Origin: Ectothiorhodospira haloalkaliphila ATCC 51935
GTDB lineage: Bacteria; Pseudomonadota; Gammaproteobacteria; Ectothiorhodospirales; Ectothiorhodospiraceae
Assembly: GCF_000633935.1 (NCBI RefSeq)
Contig: NZ_KK214998.1
Span: 345,946-409,945 of the forward strand
Direction: 5' to 3'
Length of the DNA stretch: 64,000 nucleotides
Notes under the pieces: model-generated
Database searches by the model: none
What the model saw: only the letters and a program-made list of their open reading frames with translations
Told to the model about the DNA's origin: nothing
Shown: positions 18,374-28,326 of the stretch, one piece after another
Position numbering within the stretch: position 1 is the first letter of the stretch
Layout of the letters: each line of letters begins with the position of its first letter
Program-made: the position numbers and the translations under genes

Positions 18374-20827
18374 ATGAACGAGAAAGCCGTACACAACGTG
18401 GTCGCGTTCAAGGCCCCAGGTCAATCAAAGGCGGGGGGGCGCATGCCTATTCAGATCCTGGGCCATTGCCGGAACCTGTCTACCCGTCACGTGGAACCAC
18501 TGCTGCGGGAGATGCTGGATAACGCCGACGACGCCCTCTTCAAGCTGGCGGAGAAGGCCGAGGACAATCGCTCCCAGACGGCCTATTTCGACGCCATGCG
18601 GGAGTTGCGCCGGCAGCGCTCCACCATGGAGAGCGAGTACGCCACCCAGATGGCACGGGTCTTCGATCAATGCCTGCGCGCCAGGCCCGCAGCGTCGCGG
18701 TCCCCCACCGCCGAACCGGATGAGCTCAGTCTGGTGGACGATGAGGAACTGGAGGAAAACCTGGCCATCGATGGCATGGTGGGCAAGGCGCGGCGCCTGA
18801 ACGAGCATGACCTGCACGCCATTGAGCGTCGTCTGGCTGCGGTGATGGAGCGATCCCGCTTGAGCGAGGAGGATAACCCGGTGGACCCCGTGGCGTTCTG
18901 TCGGGGGTTTCGGGATGCCATGCAGGTGCTGGATGTGGATATCCGCATCCGTCTGATCATCTTCAAGCTGTTTGATCAGTTCGTGGTCTCCCGCCTGGCT
19001 CCGTTGTACCACGAGATCAATCGCTACCTGGTGGAAATGCGCATCCTCCCGGACCTGCGACACGAGAGCCGGGAAGGACGGCCCGTTTCCGAGTCTCGCA
19101 GGGATGCCCCGGAGGGCTTCGGGGACGAAGCGGAGATGGACTCGGGTGCCTATGGTGTCGACGGTGAGGATGATGAGGGCGATCTGGTGGCGCTGCTGCG
19201 GCATTGGGTAGGTCGTCGGGACGCGCAGGGGTCAATCCACCAGGGTGGACGCTCCGGGGGCATGGGTGCCGGTGTGCCCGGGGGAGGCTCCGGCACGGGC
19301 GGCGCCGCTTCGGGCCAGGGCAGGGCGGTCACGGCCGATATGGGGTCGGTGATCGCCGCCCTGTCCTCGCTGCCCTCCCGGGGGCAGATGGGCGTTGCAG
19401 GGGGTGGAGCTGCCGAACTCAAGGGTGCCGTGGTCGGTGCGTTGAACACCGGTGGAGATCAGGCCGTCGCCCTGAACGGCATGGACGAGTCGGCCATCGA
19501 TATCGTCGCCATGCTGTTCGAATTCATCTTTGATGACCCGGCGCTGCCGGCTCCCATCAAGGAACTCATAGGCCGTCTGCAGATTCCCGTACTCAAGGTG
19601 GCCCTGCTGGACAAGGGCTTTTTCAGCCGCAAGCGCCACCCTGCCCGCCGCCTGCTCACGGAACTGTCCCGGGTGGGCGTGGGCTGGTCCGAGGCCGCCG
19701 ATGAGGAGGAAGGCCTGCGGGTCAAGATCGAGTCCCTGGTGGAGCGCCTGCTGAATGACTTCGAGGACGATGTGGGTATCTTCGAGGAGGTTCTCGAGGA
19801 TCTGCAGGATTTCTGTGCCCAGCAGGCCGAGCGGGCCGCCCAACGGGAGGAGCAGGCGGCCCTGGCCACCCAGGGTCGCGAGAATCTGCTGCTGGCCAGG
19901 GGCGTTGCGGACGAGGCCATCGAGCGGGTGATCGATGGACGTACCCTGCCCGAACCCATCGAGCATCTGTTGCGCCACACCTGGAAGGAATTGCTGGTGC
20001 TGATCTACCTCAGAAACGGTCAGCACAGCCAATTGTGGCAGAAGGCCTTGAACGTGGCCTCACTGCTGGTGTGGAGTCTCATCCCCAAGGAGCGGCAGGA
20101 CGAAAGAGATCAACTCACGGGTCTGTTGCCCTCCTTGCTCAAGGCCCTCCAGGACGGTATGGCCCGCATGTCCCGGCCGCCGGAGGAACAGCAGGAAGTC
20201 ATGGCCCTGCTGGCTCGGGAACACACGCGCATGGTGAAGACGCCGATGCCTGCCGGGGATGCCGCTGCGGTGGCGCCCGACCTGGAGGAGATGGCGGCGA
20301 CACCCTCCACCCGCAAGCAGGCTGTCGACCCCGCGCCAACCAGCGGGGAGGCGAAGCCTGCCGCGGATCCGCTTCTTCAGTCACCGGCCCGCGAGACCCC
20401 GGCCGAGGGCGCGGCGGCGGATATCCATGATGGTCGTTCCTTCATGGCTCGCAAGGTAGCGGAAATCAACCAGCTGATCTCCGAAGGGCGCTTCAGCGTG
20501 CCGGGTCAGAGCACCCCGGAGGCGTCCGAAGGCGAGGGCGCTGGAGATGATTCCGTGGAGGATCTGCATCTGATGACCGCCCGGGAACTGGCCGAGGGTA
20601 CCTGGCTGGAACTGTTGGATGCGGAGAACCAGCCCGAGCGGATCAAGTTGTCCTGGAAAAGCCTCATCAGCGGCAAGTACTTCTTTGTGAATCGTCAGGG
20701 TCTGAAGGTCCGTGAGATGACTTCCCACGCCCTGGCCGCCGAGTTCCGCGCCGGTCGGGCGCGAATCATCGAGGATGTACCGGTCTTCGATCGGGCCATC
20801 GAGACCCTCCTGTCCAGCCTGAAATAG
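18374..20827 (+). CDS. DUF1631 family protein
   Basis: 817 residues, cytoplasmic, no membrane segment. The N-terminal half has the DUF1631 features (LSTRHVEPLLREMLDNADDA, then SRLAPLYHEINRYLVEMRIL). A Gly-rich low-complexity stretch at about residues 288-320 divides it from the central helical part (LEFIFDDPALPAPIKELIGR-like, then LLDKGFFSRKRHPARRLLTE). The C-terminal 90 residues (GTWLELLDAENQPERIKLSW, then SGKYFFVNRQGLKVREM) look like a PilZ-type beta domain. Such proteins are sometimes mislabelled as thymidine phosphorylase; the activity is unknown. A link to c-di-GMP would fit a PilZ-like end but is not shown. Confidence 0.8.
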   Translation: MNEKAVHNVVAFKAPGQSKAGGRMPIQILGHCRNLSTRHVEPLLREMLDNADDALFKLAEKAEDNRSQTAYFDAMRELRRQRSTMESEYATQMARVFDQCLRARPAASRSPTAEPDELSLVDDEELEENLAIDGMVGKARRLNEHDLHAIERRLAAVMERSRLSEEDNPVDPVAFCRGFRDAMQVLDVDIRIRLIIFKLFDQFVVSRLAPLYHEINRYLVEMRILPDLRHESREGRPVSESRRDAPEGFGDEAEMDSGAYGVDGEDDEGDLVALLRHWVGRRDAQGSIHQGGRSGGMGAGVPGGGSGTGGAASGQGRAVTADMGSVIAALSSLPSRGQMGVAGGGAAELKGAVVGALNTGGDQAVALNGMDESAIDIVAMLFEFIFDDPALPAPIKELIGRLQIPVLKVALLDKGFFSRKRHPARRLLTELSRVGVGWSEAADEEEGLRVKIESLVERLLNDFEDDVGIFEEVLEDLQDFCAQQAERAAQREEQAALATQGRENLLLARGVADEAIERVIDGRTLPEPIEHLLRHTWKELLVLIYLRNGQHSQLWQKALNVASLLVWSLIPKERQDERDQLTGLLPSLLKALQDGMARMSRPPEEQQEVMALLAREHTRMVKTPMPAGDAAAVAPDLEEMAATPSTRKQAVDPAPTSGEAKPAADPLLQSPARETPAEGAAADIHDGRSFMARKVAEINQLISEGRFSVPGQSTPEASEGEGAGDDSVEDLHLMTARELAEGTWLELLDAENQPERIKLSWKSLISGKYFFVNRQGLKVREMTSHALAAEFRAGRARIIEDVPVFDRAIETLLSSLK

Positions 20828-20923
20828 GGGTGCTCGGGCGGCGCCCCTAGCCACCTATGACAAATTTGTGGTTTTATTAGCGGGTTTTTCCATCTGGCCA
20901 CCCCCCACAGACTGGAGTACCCG

Positions 20924-22084
20924 GTGAACAAGAAGAGCTTGCTGCGCGGCATGGCCGCTGTCACGACCCTCCTTGCCCTGGCCCTTGCCGGGCCCGCCCC
21001 GGCCTCCGAAGATCCGATACGCATCGGCGCCTTCGTCTCCGCCACCGGTCCCGCATCCTTCCTGGGTGACCCGGAACTCAAGACCCTGGAGATGTATGTG
21101 GAGCGCATCAATGAGGCGGGCGGGGTGCTGGGTCGGCCTCTGCAACTCATCCATTATGATGATGGTGGCAGTGCCTCCGAGGCCCGCAACTTCGCCAATC
21201 GTCTGCTCCGCCGCGATCGCGTGGACGTGCTCATCGGCGGCAGTACCACCGGCACCACCATGGCCGCCGTGCCCCTGGCCGAGCGGGCCCGCACACCGAT
21301 GATTTCCATGGCCGGCGCCCTCACCATTGTCGAACCCGTGCGTCCCTGGGTGTTCAAGACCCCGCAGTCGGATCGCATGGCGGCGGAGCGTGTCCTGAGC
21401 GACATGCAGGCGCGCGGCATCACGCGCATCGGCCTGATCTCCGGCACCGACGGGTTTGGTCGTTCCGGTCGGGAACAGACCCTGGAAGTGGTGGAACAGT
21501 TCGGGATCCAGGTGGTGGCGGATCAGACCTACGGCCCCCAGGATACGGACATGACTTCACAGCTCACCCGTATCCGCAACACCGAGGGCGTTGAGGCGGT
21601 ATTCAATTTCGGTTTTGGTCAGGGTCCGGCCATTGTCACGCGCAACTATGCCCACCTGGGCATTGATCTGCCTTTGTACCAGTCCCACGGCGTGGCCTCC
21701 GACCGCTTCCTGGATCTGGCCGGACCGGCCGCCGAAGGGGTGCGCCTGCCTGCCTCCGCGCTTCTGGTGCCTGATGCATTGCCGGATGACGACCCGCAGA
21801 AGCCGGTGGTGCAGGGTTACAAGGAGGCCTACGAGGAGCGCTGGAATACTTCCGTGTCCACCTTTGGCGGTTACGCCTACGATGCCCTGCACCTGGCCGT
21901 TCACGCCATCGAGCAGGCGGGCAGTACCGACCCCGCGGCCATTCGCGAAGCCCTGGAATCGATCCAGGATTTCGTCGGAGTGACCGGTGTCTTCAACATG
22001 ACGCCGGAGGATCACAACGGTCTTGAGCCGGAATCCTTCCGTTTGCTGGAGGTTCGCGATGGTCGCTGGGCGTTGATCGACTGA
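20924..22084 (+). CDS. Branched-chain amino-acid-type ABC transporter, substrate-binding protein
   Basis: 386 residues with a signal peptide ending near APASED. The body is a type I periplasmic binding protein of the LivJ/LivK class (IRIGAFVSATGPASFLGDPE, then VDVLIGGSTTGTTMAAVPLA). The ligand cannot be told from sequence: members bind leucine/isoleucine/valine, but also urea, amides, short carboxylates and aromatics. The start is GTG 20924, with GGAG nine bases upstream. It heads a five-gene importer operon running to 26235. Confidence 0.9.
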   Translation: MNKKSLLRGMAAVTTLLALALAGPAPASEDPIRIGAFVSATGPASFLGDPELKTLEMYVERINEAGGVLGRPLQLIHYDDGGSASEARNFANRLLRRDRVDVLIGGSTTGTTMAAVPLAERARTPMISMAGALTIVEPVRPWVFKTPQSDRMAAERVLSDMQARGITRIGLISGTDGFGRSGREQTLEVVEQFGIQVVADQTYGPQDTDMTSQLTRIRNTEGVEAVFNFGFGQGPAIVTRNYAHLGIDLPLYQSHGVASDRFLDLAGPAAEGVRLPASALLVPDALPDDDPQKPVVQGYKEAYEERWNTSVSTFGGYAYDALHLAVHAIEQAGSTDPAAIREALESIQDFVGVTGVFNMTPEDHNGLEPESFRLLEVRDGRWALID

Positions 22085-22110
22085 ACCCCGTGTCCCTCAG
22101 TGCATGGGCG

Positions 22111-22132
22111 CCCGGGTGACTCCTGACCCGGG
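22111..22132 (+). promoter_or_regulatory. Intercistronic stem-loop between binding protein and permease genes
   Basis: CCCGGGT and ACCCGGG pair perfectly around an eight-base loop. Such hairpins between binding-protein and permease genes commonly stabilise the upstream message so that the binding protein is made in excess. No T-run follows. Confidence 0.4.
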
Positions 22133-22171
22133 TGTTCCATATGACCCTTGTTAGCCTGCCTCGAGTCCCGC

Positions 22172-23047
22172 ATGTTTGCCGAGTTCCTACAGTACCTGTT
22201 CGCTGGCGTCACCACCGGTGCCATCTATGCCCTGGTGGCCCTGGGGTTCACCCTGGTGTACAACGCCAGCCATGTGATCAACTTTGCCCAGGGCGAGTTC
22301 ATCATGATCGGTGGCATGGCCACCCTGGCCTTCATGGCCATGGGGCTGCCCATGCCTCTGGCCATTGCCATGGCGATCCTCCTGGCGGCGGTGCTGGGCG
22401 CGCTCCTGCATCGGCTCGCCATCGCCACGGCCCGGCAGGCGGATGTGGTCACCCTGATCATCATCACCATCGGTGCTGCCATCTTCCTCAGGGGCATCGC
22501 CCAGGTGATCTGGGGCAAGGAGTACCATGCCCTGCCTTCCTTCAGTGAGCGGGCATCCATCGAGGTGATGGGGGCGGTGATGTACACCCAGAGCCTGTGG
22601 GTGCTGGGCATTGCCACCGTCCTGGTGCTGGTGCTGGCCCTGTTCTTCAAGCGCACCTTGCTGGGCAAGGCCATCCTGGCCACCTGCATGAACAAGCAGG
22701 CCGCCCGTCTCATGGGGGTGCGCATCCAGTTTGTGGTGATGCTGGCCTTCACCCTGGCGGCCATTCTTGGCGCCGTGGCCGGCGCGGTGGCCGCGCCCAT
22801 CACGCTGACCTCCTACGACATTGGCATCATGCTGGGCCTCAAGGGGTTCGTGGCCGCGGCCATCGGCGGGTTGGGCAGCGGCGTGGGTGCCGTGGTGGGC
22901 GGTCTGCTGCTGGGTATTGCCGAGGCCATGACCGCCGGTTACATCTCCTCCGATTACAAGGACGCGGTGGCCTTTTTGCTCATCCTGGTGATCCTGCTGT
23001 TCATGCCCCGTGGACTGTTCGGTAGCCGTGTGGCGGAGCGGGTGTGA
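22172..23047 (+). CDS. Branched-chain amino-acid-type ABC transporter permease (LivH-like)
   Basis: 291 residues, with many membrane helices. LFAGVTTGAIYALVALGFTL, then VYNASHVINFAQGEF, is the conserved LivH opening. ILGAVAGAVAAPITLTSYDI and KGFVAAAIGGLGSGVGAVVG form the coupling-loop region that contacts the ATPases. ATG 22172 matches the family N-terminus; a TTG eight codons earlier is in frame. The gene ends in an ATGA-type overlap with the second permease. Confidence 0.92.
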   Translation: MFAEFLQYLFAGVTTGAIYALVALGFTLVYNASHVINFAQGEFIMIGGMATLAFMAMGLPMPLAIAMAILLAAVLGALLHRLAIATARQADVVTLIIITIGAAIFLRGIAQVIWGKEYHALPSFSERASIEVMGAVMYTQSLWVLGIATVLVLVLALFFKRTLLGKAILATCMNKQAARLMGVRIQFVVMLAFTLAAILGAVAGAVAAPITLTSYDIGIMLGLKGFVAAAIGGLGSGVGAVVGGLLLGIAEAMTAGYISSDYKDAVAFLLILVILLFMPRGLFGSRVAERV

Positions 23048-24060
23048 TGCGTTTGTCCATGCCTTCTAAGATGCCGGGTCTGCCGGTGCTGGTGCTTGTC
23101 CTGCTGCTGGTGCCCATCATTCTGAACGACGAGTTCTATCTGGATATCGCCACCCAGATGGCCCTGATCGCGGCCACCGTGGTGGGGCTCAACCTTTTGG
23201 TGGGCTATGCAGGACAGGTGAGTCTGGGGCACGCGGCCTTCTTTGCCATGGGGGCCTACGGCAGTGCCATTCTCACGGGTACCTACGGCTGGACGCCGGT
23301 GCCGGCCCTGCTGTGCGCGGCCTTGCTGGTGGCCACCCTGGCCTGGCTGGTGGGGCGCCCCATCCTGCGCCTGAAGGGGCATTATCTATCCATGGCCACC
23401 CTGGGCCTGGGCATCATCATCGCCATCGTCATCAACAACGAGGGCTGGCTCACCGGAGGGCCCGATGGGATTCCGGTTCAACCCCTGTCGCTGATGGGCT
23501 TTGAACTGAGCATCTTCGATGAATACCACCTCTTCGGGCTGGTCATCTCGGGTACCCATGCCTGGTATGCCCTGGCTGGGGTCCTGCTCGTGCTGGCGGT
23601 GTGGATTGCGCAGAATCTGATCGACTCCCCCATCGGCCGGGCCCTGCGCGCAGTGCATGGCTCCGAGGTGGCGGCCCGCACCGTGGGGGTGGATACCAGT
23701 CACTACAAGCTGCTGATCTTCGTGATCTCGGCGGTGTATGCCAGCGTCATGGGGAGTTTTTTCGCCCACTACACCGGCTTCATCACACCGCAGCTGGCCA
23801 CCTTCGAACACTCCATCGAGCTGATCACCATGGTGGTGCTGGGGGGGATGGGGTCCACCTATGGGGTGATCATCGGGGCCGTCCTGCTATTGCTGCTGCC
23901 CCAGTTGCTTACCGACTTTCACGAGTACGAGATGATGATGTTCGGCCTCATCCTGATGCTCACCATGATCTTCATGCCCAAGGGTTTGCTGCCCACCCTG
24001 AGCGCCCTGGTAAAACGTCATTGGCCGGCGGGTGTCCGGTCGTCGGGTCCGGAGGGGTGA
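23047..24060 (+). CDS. Branched-chain amino-acid-type ABC transporter permease (LivM-like)
   Basis: 337 residues, with about nine membrane helices. VVGLNLLVGYAGQVSLGHAA, then FFAMGAYGSA, is the LivM signature. AVHGSEVAARTVGVDTSHYK, then TMVVLGGMGSTYGVIIGA, is the ATPase-contacting EAA-like loop. It forms the heterodimeric channel with the LivH-like subunit. The ATG overlaps the previous stop (TGATG). Confidence 0.92.
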   Translation: MRLSMPSKMPGLPVLVLVLLLVPIILNDEFYLDIATQMALIAATVVGLNLLVGYAGQVSLGHAAFFAMGAYGSAILTGTYGWTPVPALLCAALLVATLAWLVGRPILRLKGHYLSMATLGLGIIIAIVINNEGWLTGGPDGIPVQPLSLMGFELSIFDEYHLFGLVISGTHAWYALAGVLLVLAVWIAQNLIDSPIGRALRAVHGSEVAARTVGVDTSHYKLLIFVISAVYASVMGSFFAHYTGFITPQLATFEHSIELITMVVLGGMGSTYGVIIGAVLLLLLPQLLTDFHEYEMMMFGLILMLTMIFMPKGLLPTLSALVKRHWPAGVRSSGPEG

Positions 24061-24064
24061 GCGC

Positions 24065-24883
24065 ATGAATGCCGTATTGTCACAGAATGCGTCCGCCGAG
24101 CCTGATGCGGGCAACGTCAGGCGTGCCGGTGCAGATCTGGCGGTGCTATCTTTGAGCAAGGCCTTCGGCGGCGTGCATGCGGTGGAGGACCTTAGCTTTC
24201 ATATTCGTGCCGGCACCATCCATTCCGTGATCGGCCCCAACGGGGCAGGCAAGACCACCCTGTTCAATCTGATCACCGGTCTTTACCAACCGGATCAGGG
24301 GGAGGTGCTGCTCAACGGACAATCGGTACAGGGCATGCCCCCTGAGCGCCTGGCCCGGCTCGGCATGTCCCGCACCTTTCAGAACCTGCAAATCTGCATG
24401 AATATGTCTGCGGTGGAAAATGTCATGCTGGGCCGGCATCTTCACCTCAAGCGCAACTTTCTCGCCGCCTTGCTGCGCTGGCCCTCCCTGCGGCGCAGCG
24501 AGCGGGCCTGCCGGGAGCAGGCGCGGGAGTTGCTGTGCTTCGTGGGTTGCGAGGCTTACCTGGAGGCAGAGGCCTCGGCCATGCCTTATGGTGCCCTCAA
24601 GCGCCTGGAGATCGCCCGGGCACTGGCCACGGAGCCGGGCATCCTGCTGCTGGATGAGCCGGCAGCGGGCCTGAACAGCGCCGAAACCGCCGCCCTGGAG
24701 CGCCTGATCCAGCGCGTTGCCGATCAGGGGGTGACCGTGGTGCTGGTGGAGCATGACATGAAGCTGGTCATGGCTGTCTCCGATCAGGTGCTGGTGCTGG
24801 ATTACGGCCGCAAGCTGGCAGAGGGGACGCCGCAGGAAGTACGCCACAATCCCGATGTCATTGCCGCCTACCTGGGGGGGTGA
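24065..24883 (+). CDS. Branched-chain amino-acid-type ABC transporter ATP-binding protein (LivG-like)
   Basis: 272 residues. Walker A is GPNGAGKTT, Walker B is ILLLDEPAAGLN, and the switch histidine is in VEHDMKLVM. The signature motif is weak: the region where LSxGQ is expected reads AMPYGALKRLEIARAL, which is usual for LivG proteins (the YG-QR-LEIARAL type). An N-terminal extension of about 30 polar residues precedes the domain. GGAGGGGTGA lies just upstream of ATG 24065. Confidence 0.92.
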   Translation: MNAVLSQNASAEPDAGNVRRAGADLAVLSLSKAFGGVHAVEDLSFHIRAGTIHSVIGPNGAGKTTLFNLITGLYQPDQGEVLLNGQSVQGMPPERLARLGMSRTFQNLQICMNMSAVENVMLGRHLHLKRNFLAALLRWPSLRRSERACREQARELLCFVGCEAYLEAEASAMPYGALKRLEIARALATEPGILLLDEPAAGLNSAETAALERLIQRVADQGVTVVLVEHDMKLVMAVSDQVLVLDYGRKLAEGTPQEVRHNPDVIAAYLGG

Positions 24884-24888
24884 GGGCC

Positions 24889-26235
24889 ATGAACGAGCCG
24901 AACAAGACCGCCAGTCAGCGAGCCACGGGCACGATCTCCGAGGAGCACCTGAACCTGTGGCGCATCATCCTGCTGCTGGAACGCCTGCAACAGGACATGG
25001 ATCAGCAGGGCACCGAGCCGGACGAGGTGCTGATCAATGCCATCCTGGATTATTTCGAGCATTACTCGGAGCGGGTGCAGAGCCGTCCCAACGAGATCCT
25101 GCTTTTCGAGCGCCTGCGGGCCCGGGCGGGTGGGGGTTTCGAGGAGCTGGATGAGCTGGAGGCGGATTATCTGACGGCCCACGACGCCCTGCAGCACCTG
25201 CGCGTGCTGCTGCACCGCTGTGTGGAGCACTGGCCCGAGGGGCGCGATGAGCTGTGTGCGGCCCTGGACCGATTCAGTCATACCCTGCGCCGGCACATCC
25301 TGCTGGAAGAGCAGATCCTCATACCCCAGGCCCTGAAGGTGCTCAACGAGGCGGACTGGACGGCCATCGCCGAGGCCCGGGACCAGTACAATGATCCCCT
25401 GTTCGGTGAGCGGGTGCGGGAGGAGTTCCGCGACCTGCGCCACTGCATCATCAACCTGGCGCCGGAGCACGTGGGGGGGCTGGGGATCAGTCATCCCACC
25501 CGCCTGGAGGCTCCACCGGATCGCCACGAGATGCTGGCCATCCAGGGTCTGGTGTCCTCCTATGGGCGCATCCAGGTGCTGCACGAAGTGGACCTGACCA
25601 TCCGGCGTGGTGAGATTGTCTCCCTGGTGGGGGCCAATGGCGCTGGCAAGAGCACCCTGCTGATGACCCTTTCCGGGCTGCAGCCGGTGGACGCCGGGCG
25701 CATGACCTACGAGGGGGAGGATCTGCGCCGCTGGCCTTCACACCGCCGCGTGGCGCAGGGCATCGTCCAGGTCCCGGAGGGCCGGCAGGTCTTTCGTGAC
25801 ATGACGGTGCACGACAACCTGCTCATGGGGGCCTACACCCGCGGGCATGGCAAGGAGGTGGATCAGGATCTGGAACGGGTGTACGGGCGCTTTCCCATCC
25901 TGCGCCAGAAGCAGCGTCAACTGGCGGGCACGCTTTCCGGTGGTCAGCAGCAAATGCTGGTAATTGGTCGCGCCCTCATGGCCCGGCCTCGACTGCTGTT
26001 GCTGGATGAGCCCAGCATGGGGCTGGCGCCGCTGGTGGTGGAGGAGATCTTCGATATCATCCGGGAACTCAACCAGGAGGGGATCACCATCTTCCTGGTG
26101 GAGCAGAACGCCGCCCAGGCGTTGTCGGTGTCCCATCGGGGCTATGTGCTGGAGGCAGGGAAGGTGGTCCTGGAAGGGCGGGGTGAGGAGTTGCTGGAGA
26201 ACGAACAGGTGAGGGCAGCCTACCTGGGGATCTGA
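24889..26235 (+). CDS. Hemerythrin-like domain fused to LivF-type ABC ATPase
   Basis: 448 residues, almost twice the usual LivF length (about 235). Residues 1-~190 form a helical hemerythrin/HHE-like domain: His20, FEHYSERV (His58), LTAHDALQHL (His98) and RHILLEEQILIPQAL (His136 and Glu140) fall where the HHE iron ligands are expected. The usual HHxxE half-site reads QSRPNE, so one iron position may be lost. Residues ~214-448 are a complete LivF ATPase, with Walker A GANGAGKST, signature LSGGQQQM, Walker B LLLLDEPSMGL and switch VEQN. The fusion is continuous in one frame with no stop. ATG 24889 lies six bases after the livG stop. The helical domain might sense oxygen, nitric oxide or iron and gate transport; that is inference. 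Confidence 0.85.
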   Translation: MNEPNKTASQRATGTISEEHLNLWRIILLLERLQQDMDQQGTEPDEVLINAILDYFEHYSERVQSRPNEILLFERLRARAGGGFEELDELEADYLTAHDALQHLRVLLHRCVEHWPEGRDELCAALDRFSHTLRRHILLEEQILIPQALKVLNEADWTAIAEARDQYNDPLFGERVREEFRDLRHCIINLAPEHVGGLGISHPTRLEAPPDRHEMLAIQGLVSSYGRIQVLHEVDLTIRRGEIVSLVGANGAGKSTLLMTLSGLQPVDAGRMTYEGEDLRRWPSHRRVAQGIVQVPEGRQVFRDMTVHDNLLMGAYTRGHGKEVDQDLERVYGRFPILRQKQRQLAGTLSGGQQQMLVIGRALMARPRLLLLDEPSMGLAPLVVEEIFDIIRELNQEGITIFLVEQNAAQALSVSHRGYVLEAGKVVLEGRGEELLENEQVRAAYLGI

Positions 26236-26242
26236 CGCCCGT

Positions 26243-26272
26243 CCCCCGGGCCGCGGTCGGGTGGCCCGGGGG
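26243..26272. terminator. Perfect 10-bp hairpin between convergent importer operon and proS
   Basis: CCCCCGGGCC pairs with GGCCCGGGGG around a ten-base loop. It sits between two stops facing each other and probably serves both transcripts, although there is no T-run. Confidence 0.55.
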
Positions 26273-26296
26273 TGTCCTGTCAGGTGGGCATCGGCC

Positions 26297-28018
26297 TCAC
26301 GCGGCCTGCATGCGCTCCTTGAGGAACGCCACCAGTCCGTCCAGCGCCACCATGGTGGCTTCTTCATCCCGTCGCCCCTTGTATTCCGCTTCGCCGGCAT
26401 CCAGTCCCTTCTCGCCCAGCACCACCCGGTGCGGGATGCCGATCAGTTCCATGTCGGCGAACATGACCCCCGGTCGTGCGCCCCGGTCGTCGTACAGCAC
26501 CTGGAATCCTGCCTCGGTGAGTTCCCGATAGAGTCCTTCCACGGCGTCGCGCAGGCGCTGGGACTTGTGGGCGTTGATGGGGCACAGGGCCACCTGGAAG
26601 GGGGCCAGCGCCTCGGGCCAGATGATGCCCCGCTCGTCGTGGTTCTGTTCGATGGCTGACGCCACCACCCGGGAGACGCCGATGCCGTAGCAGCCCATGG
26701 TGATCATCTGGCTGTGGCCCTGTTCGTCGAGCACCGTGGCATCCAGGGCCCGGCTGTATTTCTCCCCTAGCTGGAAGATATGGCCCACTTCGATGCCGCG
26801 GCGGATCACCACTTTGCCCTGGCCGTCGGGGCTGGCGTCGCCTTCCTGCACGTTGCGCAGATCGGCCACCTCGGGCAGGGGGGTGTCCCGGTCCCAGTTG
26901 ATGCCGAACAGGTGCTTGCCGTCCTGGTTGGCGCCGGCGGCGAAGTCGCTCATCATGGCCACGGAGCGGTCGACGATGCAGGGAATGGGCAGGTTGACCG
27001 GCCCCAGGGAGCCGGGTCCGGCGCCGATGGCAGCGCGGATTTCCACTTCGCTGGCCATGCGCAGGGGGCTGGCGACCTGGGGCAGTTTTTCTGCCTTGAG
27101 GGCGTTGAGTTCGTGGTCTCCGCGCACCAGCAGGGCCACCAGTTGGGTGGCATTCTCCTGGGAGGCTGCCACCACCAGGGTCTTGATGGTCTTTTCCACC
27201 GGCAGGTCGAAGCCGTCCACCAGGTCCTGGATGGTGCGGACGTTGGGGGTGTCCGCGATGCGCATTTCCTGGCTGGGGGCGGGGCGTTCGTGACCAATGG
27301 CGGTTGCTTCGGCCAGTTCCACGTTGGCGGCGTAGTCGCTGCCGTTGGAGAAGGCGATGGCGTCTTCACCGGAATCGGCCAGTACATGGAATTCATGGGA
27401 GTGATGGCCGCCGATGGAGCCGGTATCGGCTTGCACGGCCCGAAAGTCCAGGCCGCAGCGCTGGAAGATGCGGGTGTATGCCTCGTACATGGCCTGGTAG
27501 GTCTCTTGCAGGCTCTCGGGGTTGGTGTGGAAGGAGTAGGCGTCCTTCATGAGGAATTCCCGGGCGCGCATGATGCCGAAGCGGGGGCGGATCTCATCCC
27601 GGAACTTGGTCTGGATCTGGTAGAAGTTGACGGGCAGTTGCCGGTAGCTGTTGATCTCCCTGCGCACCAGGTCGGTGATGACTTCTTCGTGGGTGGGGCC
27701 GAAGCAGAAGTCGCGGTCGTGGCGGTCCTTGAGTCTCAACAGTTCCGGTCCATACTGTTCCCAGCGGCCGGATTCCTGCCACAGTTCGGCCGGTTGCACG
27801 GCGGGCATCAGCACTTCCAGCGCCCCGGCGCGATCCATTTCCTCGCGTACGATGGCCTCCACCCGCCGCAATACTCTCAGCCCCAGGGGCATCCAGGTGT
27901 ACAGCCCCGAGGCGAGGCGGCGGATGTAGCCGGCCCGCAGCATCAACTGGTGGCTGATCACCTCGGCATCGGCCGGGGTTTCCTTGAGGGTGGCCAGGGG
28001 GAATTGGGATACACGCAT
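26297..28018 (-). CDS. proS: Prolyl-tRNA synthetase
   Basis: 573 residues, the bacterial type with an editing insertion (E. coli about 572). Class II motifs are visible: motif 1 around [20 protein letters not shown], motif 2 as [20 protein letters not shown], and motif 3 around [14 protein letters not shown]. The inserted editing domain lies between about residues 225 and 405 ([20 protein letters not shown]). The ATG at 28018 opens [20 protein letters not shown], matching the family; the frame is open farther upstream through a repeat. Confidence 0.97.
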   Translation of the reverse strand: MRVSQFPLATLKETPADAEVISHQLMLRAGYIRRLASGLYTWMPLGLRVLRRVEAIVREEMDRAGALEVLMPAVQPAELWQESGRWEQYGPELLRLKDRHDRDFCFGPTHEEVITDLVRREINSYRQLPVNFYQIQTKFRDEIRPRFGIMRAREFLMKDAYSFHTNPESLQETYQAMYEAYTRIFQRCGLDFRAVQADTGSIGGHHSHEFHVLADSGEDAIAFSNGSDYAANVELAEATAIGHERPAPSQEMRIADTPNVRTIQDLVDGFDLPVEKTIKTLVVAASQENATQLVALLVRGDHELNALKAEKLPQVASPLRMASEVEIRAAIGAGPGSLGPVNLPIPCIVDRSVAMMSDFAAGANQDGKHLFGINWDRDTPLPEVADLRNVQEGDASPDGQGKVVIRRGIEVGHIFQLGEKYSRALDATVLDEQGHSQMITMGCYGIGVSRVVASAIEQNHDERGIIWPEALAPFQVALCPINAHKSQRLRDAVEGLYRELTEAGFQVLYDDRGARPGVMFADMELIGIPHRVVLGEKGLDAGEAEYKGRRDEEATMVALDGLVAFLKERMQAA

Positions 28019-28247
28019 ATGGGGGTTCCGGAGATCGTGTTTGTTGGGGGCTTGGGTGGGGATTTTACATTTTTCTGCTTGTGCCTGGGGTTGGGTTCGG
28101 TGGGACCCTCCGGGGCAGGGGATCCCTCCAGCGGGACGCCGTGAATACGTCCATGTAGGCTCTGCAGCCGCTTCCTGCGGCTGAAGCCCGCTTACGGGAT
28201 CCCCTGCCCCGGAGGATCTGGACACCTGGGCGGCTTCGCCCGAATGA

Positions 28248-28289
28248 GCCCCTCTCCCGCTGGCGGGAGAGGGGTTGGGGTGAGGGTGG
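28248..28289 (+). repeat. Family-A palindromic intergenic repeat
   Basis: CCCCTCTCCCGC, TG, GCGGGAGAGGGG (28249-28274) is a perfect 12-bp inverted repeat, followed by TTGGGGTGAGGGTGG. The same unit recurs at 37966, 41080, 41952 and 43114. Confidence 0.85.
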
Positions 28290-28326
28290 GGCGGGGCAAG
28301 GGGATTTGAAATGGATCAATTTGTGC

